Source of the DNA: Clostridia bacterium | GTDB taxonomy: Bacteria > Bacillota > Clostridia > Christensenellales > Aristaeellaceae | Assembly (NCBI GenBank): GCA_017544935.1 | Contig: JAFYDF010000044.1 | Coordinates: 1-48,432, forward strand | Direction: 5' to 3' | DNA: 48,432 nucleotides | In this document: positions 26,502 to 34,665 of the stretch, one piece after another | Layout of the letters: each line of letters begins with the position of its first letter | Numbering within the stretch: the first letter of the stretch is position 1 | Notes under the pieces: generated by a model | Seen by the model: only the letters and a program-made list of their open reading frames with translations | Database searches by the model: none | What the model was told of the DNA's origin: nothing | Made by a program: the position numbers and the translations under genes

Positions 26502-27050
26502 TCATTCTTTATTGAGAAGTTGTCGAAGAGCAGGCATTACAGCCTTAAACAGAATAGGTGCAGCTACTACAGCTACTGCAGCATTGATAATGGAAGGAAT
26601 GAATTTACTAAGCATTGTTGCCCATACTGTTTCCATTGGAAAAGCATAGACAAATTTCTGAAAAATAAAGGTTTTGAGCATATACAGAGCAACATAAGTC
26701 AATGCACCGGCAATTGCCGCAATGATTGAGCGGAATAAATTCTCATCACGTTCTCCACGATGCCACACGATACAGCCGCAAACCCAAGCCATTGCAAACT
26801 TACTGACAAAAGTGATTAACAAGTTAACAATACCTTCATTGTACATTGTCAAATCATACAGTGCACTGCCGATACCGGAAGCCAGTCCGCCATACAGAGG
26901 TCCGAACAGCATGCCACCCAAGAGGCACATGGCATTGGCAAAGTGAACTTTACTGCCTAACAATGGAAAGCGGAACATAGTTACTACATAGACGATGGCC
27001 GCCATCACGCCGATAAAGGCTAAAGTATAGGCGTTCATTTTCTTGCGCAT
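26502..27050 (-). CDS. ECF transporter S component (substrate-binding subunit)
   Basis: A 182-residue membrane protein with five to six helices and the typical S-component pattern: a short Lys/Arg N-terminus, an early AFIGVMAAIVYVVTMF helix, GMLFGPLYGGLASGIGSALYD and a late FIPSIINAAVAVV helix. ECF S components capture vitamins or similar small molecules and dock on a shared EcfAA'T module, which is not in the window. The vitamin cannot be named: the leader from the promoter is only about 25 nt, with no room for a riboswitch that could tell. The start at 27050 has GAAGGGAGGG 7 nt upstream. Confidence 0.85.
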   Translation of the reverse strand: MRKKMNAYTLAFIGVMAAIVYVVTMFRFPLLGSKVHFANAMCLLGGMLFGPLYGGLASGIGSALYDLTMYNEGIVNLLITFVSKFAMAWVCGCIVWHRGERDENLFRSIIAAIAGALTYVALYMLKTFIFQKFVYAFPMETVWATMLSKFIPSIINAAVAVVAAPILFKAVMPALRQLLNKE

Positions 27051-27081
27051 TAGGTAACCCTCCCTTCATGGATTAGACCAT

Positions 27082-27110
27082 ATCATAGCACGCGAAAAAT
27101 AAATATGCAA
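27082..27110 (-). promoter_or_regulatory. Promoter of the ECF S-component gene
   Basis: Minus strand: TTGCAT (27105-27110), 17-bp spacer, TATGAT (27082-27087). Confidence 0.65.
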
Positions 27111-27209
27111 GCGAATACATCAGAATGCTTTATCTGTGTTTGTTATCATGGCATATAGGTTGCAGATGTTTCCGATAATTACTTCATTGACCATTACTGA
27201 GAATCTTTT

Positions 27210-27238
27210 CAGAAAAATGAACCCTCCGGATGGAGGGT
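27210..27238 (-). terminator. Terminator after pth
   Basis: A 7-bp ACCCTCC/GGAGGGT stem (27221-27227 with 27232-27238) and 4-nt loop, then TTCATTTTTC on the minus strand, 33 nt past the pth stop. Confidence 0.65.
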
Positions 27239-27270
27239 AATAAAGTTATATTTTCTGTTCTTATACTGGG

Positions 27271-27837
27271 TTACTCTTTACGGTTGTATACATTCATGGT
27301 CTCCTCAATGCCGCGAATCACAAAACTTTCTGCGGCGGAAGCAGCACGGTCGAAAGCAGATTCCATGATCTTACGTTCTTCAGGTGTATAGCGAGACAGA
27401 ACCCAGTCAGCCAGGTCCCACTCCGGCGGTTTTGCACCAGTGCCTATGCGTACGCGGGGAAAGCGGTCACTGCCTGTCTTAAGCAGAATATCACGCCAGC
27501 CATTATGAGTGCCTGCTCCACCGAAAGGTCGTACGCGCAGTGTACCAAGCGGAAGATCGATATCGTCAGCCAGAATCAGAGTATCCTGTGGCCCGACCTT
27601 ATACCAGCGCATAGCTTCAGCGACACAGTCGCCTGAGAGGTTCATAAAAGTCTGTGGCTTGATCAGAACGATACGCTCATCATTGATGCGTGCATCTGCG
27701 ACCAGCGCCCGCACTCTGGAACGAAATGCAGATATCTCGAGGCGCGCAGCCAGGCGATCGATTGCCTCAAAGCCCGCATTATGGCGTGTTTGTGCATATT
27801 CAGCACCTGGGTTACCCAGACCAATCAGCAGCTTCAT
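27271..27837 (-). CDS. pth: Peptidyl-tRNA hydrolase
   Basis: A 188-residue Pth that frees tRNA from stalled peptidyl-tRNA. Catalytic and binding residues are present: Asn9 (GLGNPG), His19 (TRHNAGF), TFMNLSG near 65, LADDIDLPLG near 90 with the catalytic Asp, and GGAGTHNGWRDI, where T replaces the usual G of GGHNG. The start codon overlaps the purR stop by one base (TGATG), so it is co-translated with purR. Confidence 0.95.
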   Translation of the reverse strand: MKLLIGLGNPGAEYAQTRHNAGFEAIDRLAARLEISAFRSRVRALVADARINDERIVLIKPQTFMNLSGDCVAEAMRWYKVGPQDTLILADDIDLPLGTLRVRPFGGAGTHNGWRDILLKTGSDRFPRVRIGTGAKPPEWDLADWVLSRYTPEERKIMESAFDRAASAAESFVIRGIEETMNVYNRKE

Positions 27838-28649
27838 CAGATAATCCAGTCTGCAGGGCGTACCTGCAATGGTTCATCAATGCGGATCTCGTCGAGAAGC
27901 ATTAATGCATGGGTAGGTACAGGCAGGGAAACACTGCTCTTTTCTGTGGCAAATACGAAGCAGGCACCGCAGCAGTGAACATTGAATTCGCTAAGAAGGG
28001 AAAGCATGCCGCGAGCTGTGCCGCCATCACGCATGAAATCATCTACGATTAGAGCAGTACTGCCTTCGCGTACTGCGCGACGGGAAAGACTCATGGTCTC
28101 AATGCGTCCGCCACCAGATACATAATTGATGTTAACAGCGCTGCCTTCATACACTTTGCTGCTGTGACGTGCAATGACCAGCGGCAGATGCAGTGCTTCT
28201 GCTGTCATCATGGCTACCGGGATACCTTTGGTCTCCATTGTAAGTACAAAATCAGCGCCGGAATCATAAAAATCAGCAGCGAACAGACGACCCATAGAAG
28301 CAACGAGCTGAGGATCGCTGAGTATATCGGAAAAATACAGATAGCCGCCAGGAAGCATGCGTCCGGGAGCCCGCAGCATCTCGCAGACTTCTTCTACGAA
28401 ACGACGGCCAGCTCCTTGCTGCAGCATGGGACGATAGCGCATTCCGCCTGCAGCTCCTGTCACGGTCTCCAGTGTTCCCAGGCCGAATTTCTTCATCGTT
28501 TCAGCCAGGATAGCAGTATCTTCGCTTACCGTGCTTTTGGCTGCACCGAACATTTCACAAAAATGGGATAAGGTAAATATTCGGTTCGGAGCACTGGTCA
28601 GTACCTGTGCCATGACAGCCAGACGTTCGTTTCGCTTAAACTTTTCCAT
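27837..28649 (-). CDS. purR: Purine operon repressor PurR
   Basis: A 270-residue PurR of the Bacillota type: an N-terminal winged helix (about 1-75, NERLAVMAQVLTSAPNRIFTLSHF) and a phosphoribosyltransferase-like domain with the PRPP loop ALIVDDFMRDGGTARG near 205. It represses purine genes at PurBox pairs and is released by PRPP. It is first in a purR-pth transcript. A PurBox pair overlapping its own promoter suggests autoregulation. The start has an AAGGAGG site 9 nt upstream. Confidence 0.95.
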   Translation of the reverse strand: MEKFKRNERLAVMAQVLTSAPNRIFTLSHFCEMFGAAKSTVSEDTAILAETMKKFGLGTLETVTGAAGGMRYRPMLQQGAGRRFVEEVCEMLRAPGRMLPGGYLYFSDILSDPQLVASMGRLFAADFYDSGADFVLTMETKGIPVAMMTAEALHLPLVIARHSSKVYEGSAVNINYVSGGGRIETMSLSRRAVREGSTALIVDDFMRDGGTARGMLSLLSEFNVHCCGACFVFATEKSSVSLPVPTHALMLLDEIRIDEPLQVRPADWII

Positions 28650-28688
28650 AAAAAATGCCTCCTTGGCAAGCTATTCTTCCAAAAAGGC

Positions 28689-28717
28689 ATTATAGCACAT
28701 TAATCCGAACTATGCAA
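28689..28717 (-). promoter_or_regulatory. Promoter of purR-pth
   Basis: Minus strand: TTGCAT (28712-28717), 17-bp spacer, TATAAT (28689-28694). Confidence 0.75.
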
Positions 28718-28745
28718 TAGAAATTATTTACGAACGTTCGGCTTC
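28701..28745. promoter_or_regulatory. Candidate PurBox pair at the purR promoter
   Basis: Core CCGAAC at 28705-28710, in a 12-of-13 match to AWWWCCGAACWWT, and an inverted GTTCGG core at 28736-28741, 25 nt apart, near the spacing known for PurR site pairs. The first box overlaps the -35 and spacer of the purR promoter; the second falls within the last codons of the MFS gene and is weaker in its flanks. Confidence 0.55.
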
Positions 28746-30088
28746 TTTTGCTGAAGTTCTACGGCTTCAATCTCGCTTTCAGGAGTGAAGTTACGCCAGT
28801 GTTTCATGAGATATAAGCCCAGCGGCAGCATGAAGACAGCACGCAGGATCGTGGTATATTGCACAGCTGTGATTGTAATGGCACCTATTTGCCAGGTCCA
28901 GTCTCCGATCCAGTTGCACAGCAGTGTCCCTGTCATAAGGCCCAGGAAAGCGCAGAGATTGCAGAACAACGCCTGGAAACTTGTATGTGTGCTGGCATTT
29001 TCCTTCGGCAGGTTCATATAGAAAACGTTGGCATAGCTCAGATTCAGACCAACGCTGAGAAAGTGCTGAGCCAGTGCGCCAGGATAATACATCCACTTGG
29101 TAGCAGGCGAAAGGAAGAAGAAATAGATTTCAGTGGGAACCCAGATAAGTACGCCGATCGCAAAGGTGCGGATCCAACTCTGGCGTGCGAGGATGCGGCG
29201 CCACATCGGCGAGACAGTAAACAGGATCAGCGGGTACAGAGCGCTTGCTGTAGAAATGGTGCTGTATGGAAAATGAACGGTATTAAGCAGGTAATAATTC
29301 CATAAGCCATTATTCAGGTTACTGATATAGTTCCAGATAAACATCAGGTACAGACAGGCCATAAACTTCTTATGCTGTCTTGATAATGTGAAGACCTCAC
29401 GCAGATTGATCCGTTTTGCACGCACCGGGTATGGATATTCTTTAGCATGTGCCTGGAAAAAAACATCCACCAATACAAGTACGAAGGCAAAATAGCGGAA
29501 GACAAGAATAAAAGTATTCTGCCGTGAACCTACCGCAGTCACCAGCAAGCCGGTCAGCAGAAGAACTGCACTTGATGTCGCGGAACTGAAGATCTGATTA
29601 TAGCTTATAAAAGCTGCACGATCCTTGGGTTCCGATGGATAGAAATTGTAAAACCAGGGAGTAAAACCGTCACTGAACAGCGAATAAACCGCATAAGCGA
29701 GGAAAAGAATAATACAGAACCAGATTACACGCTGATGCGGATCAGTCACAACGAGCGGCATCAGGTTTGTGGCAATGATATACATGGAATAAAAATAGAT
29801 CTTGGCAGCAATCAGCACCGGTTTCCGACGGCGGATGCGTTCCAGGATCATAGGAGAAAACATATGGAAAGTACTGGCCAACGGCGGAATGAATGTAATG
29901 ATGCCTACGCTGACCAGATCAATCTCATACATGGTGAGAAAGCCGGTATAAAAGATGCCGGTGATAAAAACATTAAATACGGCCGTGAGCAGTGCATCCA
30001 GCAGGATGATCATGCGGCCTCTTTGGTGTTCCTCGCGCCAGCCATACAGGTTGCGCACTTGTCCGGCAATGCCGATATGACGAAGCAT
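28724..30088 (-). CDS. MFS transporter
   Basis: A 454-residue membrane protein with about 12 helices in two halves, including the SPMILERIRRRKPVLIA loop after TM2 and SPMWRRILARQSWIRT in the second half. Substrate unknown. The start at 30088 is supported by GGGAGG 9 nt upstream; a frame running back to 30223 crosses promoter and terminator and is rejected. It sits at the end of the duplicated envelope gene cluster but has its own promoter and is preceded by a terminator, so membership is uncertain. It differs from the two tandem MFS genes at 36.9-39.3 kb. Confidence 0.87.
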   Translation of the reverse strand: MLRHIGIAGQVRNLYGWREEHQRGRMIILLDALLTAVFNVFITGIFYTGFLTMYEIDLVSVGIITFIPPLASTFHMFSPMILERIRRRKPVLIAAKIYFYSMYIIATNLMPLVVTDPHQRVIWFCIILFLAYAVYSLFSDGFTPWFYNFYPSEPKDRAAFISYNQIFSSATSSAVLLLTGLLVTAVGSRQNTFILVFRYFAFVLVLVDVFFQAHAKEYPYPVRAKRINLREVFTLSRQHKKFMACLYLMFIWNYISNLNNGLWNYYLLNTVHFPYSTISTASALYPLILFTVSPMWRRILARQSWIRTFAIGVLIWVPTEIYFFFLSPATKWMYYPGALAQHFLSVGLNLSYANVFYMNLPKENASTHTSFQALFCNLCAFLGLMTGTLLCNWIGDWTWQIGAITITAVQYTTILRAVFMLPLGLYLMKHWRNFTPESEIEAVELQQKKPNVRK

Positions 30089-30122
30089 ACCGTATTCCTC
30101 CCGAATACTTGCTTGTGAAGCG

Positions 30123-30152
30123 ATTATATCATACACGTTTTGTACTGTACAA
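30123..30152 (-). promoter_or_regulatory. Promoter with palindromic -35 region before the MFS gene
   Basis: Minus strand: TTGTAC (30147-30152), 18-bp spacer, TATAAT (30123-30128). The -35 lies in a perfect 13-bp palindrome, TTGTAC-T-GTACAA (30140-30152), a possible operator. Confidence 0.6.
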
Positions 30153-30183
30153 CACAGAAGCGTAAAAAAGCGTCGAAATATAT

Positions 30184-30209
30184 GAAAAACCTCGTGAATG
30201 GTCACGAGG
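30184..30209 (-). terminator. Terminator of the deacetylase/glycosidase cluster
   Basis: An 8-bp CCTCGTGA/TCACGAGG stem (30190-30197 with 30202-30209), followed by TTTTTC on the minus strand, about 15 nt after the first deacetylase stop at 30224. Confidence 0.75.
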
Positions 30210-30223
30210 TAAATAGAAGTCAA

Positions 30224-31384
30224 TTAATCGATATGTTCAAACAGATCATTTCCAGTTGTGTCTTCGCCTACAGTTGAGTAAATCAGAGTATACAGCGTGC
30301 TGTCGTACTGATCACCGGCAGCAGCTACCTTCCATCTCGATATCTGAGAAACATGGAATTCCATAGCAGCGCGGGCAATCTCGATTCCTGTTTCACCATT
30401 GAAAGAGGATAGCGGCTGGTCCCAATCAAGTTTTGTTGTTGGCGTAGTACCAAGATGACGATAAACTTTTTTTACCTGCCAAGCTTCGCCTGTATCCGGC
30501 CGGTATGAAGGATCAGCGGCAAGGGTAACGCACTCTTCAAGCAGTTTAGAGCATACGATATGCTGTGGATGACCGTATTCACCTTTCAGATCATGAGTAA
30601 CAATGACTTCAGGCTTATAACGGCGGATCGCGGTAACGATCCATGCCCTTACTGTCTTACGGCCCCAGGAGTCGAGGATCTTTTCCTGTTTGCCTTTGAA
30701 ATCACGGAAATTTCCAATCTCCGGATAAGTACGGACACCGCAGCGCCACAGTCCGTTGAGCAGTTCCAAGCGCCGCTGTTTGTCAGCACAGGTCAAGTAA
30801 ACCACCTGAACGCTTTTTCCGCGATCCACACTGTCGGGGATAGCTCCGCCAAACCAGAGAAGTTCATCATCAGGGTGTGCGACCAGGAAAAGAATATCTG
30901 CCTTGTCAGGAGCGGGCAGCCAATTGTGTACCAGTGCTTCGTCCAGTTCGCCTTCCGTATAAACACGCATCTCACGGATGCTCAGCTTATCTCCGCGCTG
31001 CAGAGTGGTAAAATGCAGACGGAAACGTTCGCTCTGCGGCGCAAAAGACAAGGATACCTGTGCATAGCCGGGATTATCTGAGTGAGCAATCACCTGCCAG
31101 CCGTTTTCCGTTTTTACTTCCACATCAAATGAAGAGAGCGTGAGCCCATATTCGATATATACGGCAGCTACAGGATCGTCGGCAGGAATAATATATACAT
31201 ACTGTTTAGAGCCACCAGGAATACCCATGCCAGACTCTTCGTCGTTATCGCGTGTATTGCGCACATTTGCAGTTGCCCCGGGTGCTTCAAGTCCCACCTG
31301 CATGGTCACATCACGGGCAGGTTCAGCTAATGCTGCCTGGAAGAGCAGCATTATCAGCAGAAACAGGGCCAGCAGTTTCTTCAT
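30224..31384 (-). CDS. Secreted PIG-L (LmbE-like) deacetylase, copy 1
   Basis: A 386-residue protein. Signal peptide 1-20 (ending ALA before EPA); a beta-sandwich-like region (about 25-145) that resembles a discoidin-type binding domain in pattern; then the PIG-L domain with metal motif AHPDDE (His170, Asp173) and GEYGHPQH (His272, His275). The family removes acetyl groups from GlcNAc conjugates using zinc. Export is unusual for the family, so the substrate is likely outside, such as a wall or surface glycan. The start ATG 31384 has TAGGAGTG about 12 nt upstream; it follows copy 2 by 40 nt. Last gene of the cluster before a terminator. Confidence 0.88.
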   Translation of the reverse strand: MKKLLALFLLIMLLFQAALAEPARDVTMQVGLEAPGATANVRNTRDNDEESGMGIPGGSKQYVYIIPADDPVAAVYIEYGLTLSSFDVEVKTENGWQVIAHSDNPGYAQVSLSFAPQSERFRLHFTTLQRGDKLSIREMRVYTEGELDEALVHNWLPAPDKADILFLVAHPDDELLWFGGAIPDSVDRGKSVQVVYLTCADKQRRLELLNGLWRCGVRTYPEIGNFRDFKGKQEKILDSWGRKTVRAWIVTAIRRYKPEVIVTHDLKGEYGHPQHIVCSKLLEECVTLAADPSYRPDTGEAWQVKKVYRHLGTTPTTKLDWDQPLSSFNGETGIEIARAAMEFHVSQISRWKVAAAGDQYDSTLYTLIYSTVGEDTTGNDLFEHID

Positions 31385-31424
31385 ATTTTTCAGAACACTC
31401 CTATAAGCAGGAAGAGGATATGTA

Positions 31425-32690
31425 TCAGTATCCTTCAATATGTTCGAACAGATCGCCACCGGCTTCGTCATCGCCTACAGTACTGTAGATCAGCGTATAG
31501 ACAAAGCTGCTGTTCTCATCGTCCTCAGGTGTGATGTAATACAGCGATTTCTTACCATTCTTATCATGCGGCTGAGACATGTGCAAAAGATATGCCTTTT
31601 CAGCTGCTTCATACCCGGTCAGACCATCAAACGCTTCCAGCGGAATACGCCAGTCCATTACGGTAACAGGAACATCATCCCTCTGTACAATGACCTTTTC
31701 GCCAGCTTCGTTCTGTACGGATATTTCAACACGGATACCGTTATCCTTTTGCAGATAAACCTTCTTGCCTGTCCATACGCCATACTGGGCAACGCTTTCT
31801 GGATCATAACTTGGATCAGAGGCCAGCAAACAGGCACGGCTCATTGAACGAGCACAGATTACATGCGCAGCATGCCCGTATTCACCATCGATTGCCTGAG
31901 TAACTGCTACTTCAGGCTGATAACGGCGCAGCAGGCGAACTACATAACGGTCGACCTTGTCCATGCCACCCCACTTGGGATAAAGCTGGACGGCACTGTA
32001 GCTTTTGATATCCTCAAACTCACCGATATCGGGATAATTGCGGACGCCGCAGTACCACAGACCATTTAGAAGCTCCTCGCGGCGCATGCTGTTGGAGCAG
32101 GTCAGATACGCGACCTGGACTTTCATGCCGAGTTCCCCGGCATAGGTAGGCAGAAGGCCACCGAACCAGAGCAATTCATCATCGGGATGCCCTACCAGCA
32201 GCAGCAGGTCTGCTTTTTCGCAGGGTGGCAGCCAGACATGAGGAATGTCATTCATCTCGCCTTCAGAGAAAAGGAAGAGTTCACGCACGTAAAGCGCGGT
32301 ATATTTATTGTGTGTCTCAAAACGCAGGCGGAATTCCTTCTGTGGCGGGAATTCCAGATATGCCTGTGCCCACGGCCCATCCCATGAAGCAATGTCTGTC
32401 CATTTATCATTTTCTTTTATCTGGACCGAGAAAGGAAGAATGTTAGTACCGAACTCGATATAGACAGCGGCGGCAGCCTCAGTTTTCATGGTCACATAGA
32501 GGACGGGTTCTTTCTGCTTACCTGTCTGAAGGGCAGTCTCGCTGCTGCGGTCGAGCATACGGCGAAGTGTCCCATCCACGATATAGGGAACACGAAAAGA
32601 GGCATCAGAAGTGATCTCCTGTGCCATTTCAGCTTGTGCTGCAGTCAGCAGCAAAAACAGCAATGCTGTCAGAAAAAGCAGTTTTTTCAT
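31425..32690 (-). CDS. Secreted PIG-L (LmbE-like) deacetylase, copy 2
   Basis: A 421-residue paralogue of the next gene with the same layout: signal peptide 1-20 (AQA before EMA), beta-rich N-terminal domain to about 145, and PIG-L domain with GHPDDE (His168, Asp171) and GEYGHAAH near 275. Both metal-site motifs are kept, so it should be active; the extra 35 residues are inserted in the C-terminal part (about 315-350 and 385-400). The start is ATG 32690, 8 nt after GGAG; a GTG at 32699 overlaps that site. Tandem duplication followed by divergence is the simplest reading, perhaps with different substrates. Confidence 0.88.
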   Translation of the reverse strand: MKKLLFLTALLFLLLTAAQAEMAQEITSDASFRVPYIVDGTLRRMLDRSSETALQTGKQKEPVLYVTMKTEAAAAVYIEFGTNILPFSVQIKENDKWTDIASWDGPWAQAYLEFPPQKEFRLRFETHNKYTALYVRELFLFSEGEMNDIPHVWLPPCEKADLLLLVGHPDDELLWFGGLLPTYAGELGMKVQVAYLTCSNSMRREELLNGLWYCGVRNYPDIGEFEDIKSYSAVQLYPKWGGMDKVDRYVVRLLRRYQPEVAVTQAIDGEYGHAAHVICARSMSRACLLASDPSYDPESVAQYGVWTGKKVYLQKDNGIRVEISVQNEAGEKVIVQRDDVPVTVMDWRIPLEAFDGLTGYEAAEKAYLLHMSQPHDKNGKKSLYYITPEDDENSSFVYTLIYSTVGDDEAGGDLFEHIEGY

Positions 32691-32781
32691 AGCAGACACT
32701 CCAATGGAATGCTTTTGAATAAATAGCTGTCAGTCATATCATTGCCTGTATCAGGTATCGGCTTACCGGATAATCGTTAAA

Positions 32782-33741
32782 TTATTCCTTTTCACAAGCG
32801 GCATGCAGGGCATGCAGACATACCGCAGCTATAGCAGTCACGCTGAATACATCCAACAGATAACACAGCCAGATAGGCATGTTCTGCCAGATTTTGCCGT
32901 CCATAAGAAATTCACAGACGCCAATGACAACTATACAGAACATAAAAATACCTATATTCTTGATCCAACGACGTGAATCAGCCTCGCAGCGGTGCAGGCA
33001 TATGATGAGCATGATCAGCATGATGAGCGCGGAGAATACCATAGCATATCGCACGAAGCTGTAGATCAGCACTTCATCACGGCGGGCACTCTCCCAAACG
33101 ATCTGCGCCGCACAGACGATAGCAGTTCCTGTACCAGCGGATAATCCTCGGGGACGTCCGCACATGGCCTGGGTCATCACACCGGCAACCAGAGCAGTCA
33201 GTGCTTCACCCATATATACAGCGTAAGTCATATCGCCATACAGGCCCTGGCGGGCCAAAGGCATGAACTGAAGCGCTTCAATGCGTACTTCGGGGCCTGT
33301 GCCGTTGATCGTGCTGCCTTCAGCCAGACGGCAGGCAGCCAGCAGAATGAACAGACCGGGAAGAACGGTATCCAAAAGGCCTGTGAAGGAAACACGGTGG
33401 ATCTTCTTGACGATCCATGCGGAGAGCAGTACACCCAACGTTGCTCCTATGATGGAAAACCCGCCGTAGTCAAGACGGAAAATATAGCCGATGCCAAAGT
33501 CCAGCACATCCACAATGCGGCAGGCACAGAAAGCAAGGCGCGCCAGCAACGCGCACAGCGGTACAGCGAACATAGCAAAGGTCATTACGGCAGAAGCGGA
33601 AATACCGGTTTTCCTTGTGCGCGACAAAGCCATGCACAGTGCGATCAGCGCACCGATAGCTGCAGACAGCGCATATGGATAAACCGGCATGCCCAGCAAT
33701 GTGAACAGGGCTTCATGGGTAGGTTCTGTAAAGAAATACAT
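32782..33741 (-). CDS. Lgt-like membrane protein, copy 2
   Basis: A 319-residue integral membrane protein with seven or more helices, resembling prolipoprotein diacylglyceryl transferase: a YPYAL N-terminal helix, DYGGFSIIGATLG at 91-103 in the place of the Lgt HGG motif, RLAEGSTINGTG with Arg138 in the place of GRIGNFINGE, and RRDEVLIYSFVR near the end. The Lgt catalytic His of the HGG segment is absent, so it may not acylate lipoproteins. It follows the phosphodiester glycosidase copy 2 by 3 nt. The 91-nt gap to the deacetylase genes shows no clear promoter. Confidence 0.72.
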   Translation of the reverse strand: MYFFTEPTHEALFTLLGMPVYPYALSAAIGALIALCMALSRTRKTGISASAVMTFAMFAVPLCALLARLAFCACRIVDVLDFGIGYIFRLDYGGFSIIGATLGVLLSAWIVKKIHRVSFTGLLDTVLPGLFILLAACRLAEGSTINGTGPEVRIEALQFMPLARQGLYGDMTYAVYMGEALTALVAGVMTQAMCGRPRGLSAGTGTAIVCAAQIVWESARRDEVLIYSFVRYAMVFSALIMLIMLIICLHRCEADSRRWIKNIGIFMFCIVVIGVCEFLMDGKIWQNMPIWLCYLLDVFSVTAIAAVCLHALHAACEKE

Positions 33742-33744
33742 AGA

Positions 33745-34665
33745 TTACTGTCCTTCTTCCGCCCATGCGGAAACGAAATAGACGATATCGCTCAAGTCAC
33801 GGATCTTGGGGTTGGTCAGCGAATTGATTTTCTCATTATGGAATACCATGGTCGCAGAACCGCCGCCATCGATATTATAGGCTACCTGAATATCATATTC
33901 TTCGATCTTGTTGTCGATCTCACGGATGCAGTTCGCCCATTCGTTCAGAGTCAGGCCTTCGCTGTTTTCATCCAGCACGCTTTCACAGCAGCAGAACATA
34001 TAGGTCAGTTTGTCTAGCTGGCAGATAGCCATGCGTGCATACTGCTTGCCACCAGCGATCTGGAAGAAATTCTTGACATTGTTATTATTAAAGGATTCCT
34101 GCAGCCATTGTCCGTTTTCCACCAGAACGGGACCAAAGTTAAAGGTGTTGACAGCCTGCAGATCTGGATGCTCTGTCTGCCAGGCAGCGATCTTGCTCTT
34201 GCTTGGTTCACGGATGGGATGGAAATCACCGTACTGATCGATAATCAGGACATCCCAATACTTATTGGGGCGGGTTCTGTATTCACGTCCCTGGCGGACA
34301 AGATACCCGTAATCATAGAAATTGTAGAAATCACCGTTTATGGCAAATACCGCATTATTTGCGATAGCCATTACGGTACCATGTACGGTATAGTCCGAAT
34401 TATACTTATAAGCCATGGCGGTACGCAGCTGCGAACCGTCCGCAATCTTGATGATCGCATACACATAATTGGTACCGTATATACGGTTTTCAGGATAGAT
34501 GTCTACCGTAATGGAAGGATCTTCGTAGTGTGTTGCGCTGGTATAGCATTCCTCATAGGGCTCCCTTGCTTTTTCATTCAGCTCAAGGGGGACTATTTCG
34601 GCTGCGGCGGATATAAACAGGCAGCACAGGACCATCAGCAAGACGATGAGTTTCTTTCCGCTCAT
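33745..34665 (-). CDS. Secreted phosphodiester glycosidase (NAGPA family), copy 2
   Basis: A 306-residue protein with signal peptide (1-22, AAA before EIV). It has the NAGPA pattern: NNAVFAINGDFY, NTFNFGPVLVENG, ARMAICQLD and NIDGGGSATMVF, closing with DIVYFVSAW. The family cleaves GlcNAc-1-phosphodiesters (mammalian uncovering enzyme) and related sugar-phosphate links; the bacterial members mostly lack defined substrates. The start overlaps the upstream Lgt-like stop by ATGA and has GAAGGAG upstream. The tight coupling of glycosidase and Lgt-like protein, seen twice here, suggests they act together at the membrane. Confidence 0.86.
   Translation of the reverse strand: MSGKKLIVLLMVLCCLFISAAAEIVPLELNEKAREPYEECYTSATHYEDPSITVDIYPENRIYGTNYVYAIIKIADGSQLRTAMAYKYNSDYTVHGTVMAIANNAVFAINGDFYNFYDYGYLVRQGREYRTRPNKYWDVLIIDQYGDFHPIREPSKSKIAAWQTEHPDLQAVNTFNFGPVLVENGQWLQESFNNNNVKNFFQIAGGKQYARMAICQLDKLTYMFCCCESVLDENSEGLTLNEWANCIREIDNKIEEYDIQVAYNIDGGGSATMVFHNEKINSLTNPKIRDLSDIVYFVSAWAEEGQ

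Noticed and set aside
27051..27270. A riboswitch upstream of the ECF S-component gene
   Set aside because: The promoter at 27082-27110 leaves only about 25 nt of leader, too short for a known riboswitch.
32782..33741. Calling the Lgt-like proteins true prolipoprotein diacylglyceryl transferases (lgt)
   Set aside because: The key HGG histidine segment is replaced and two copies sit in a specialised cluster, so the gene symbol is not justified.
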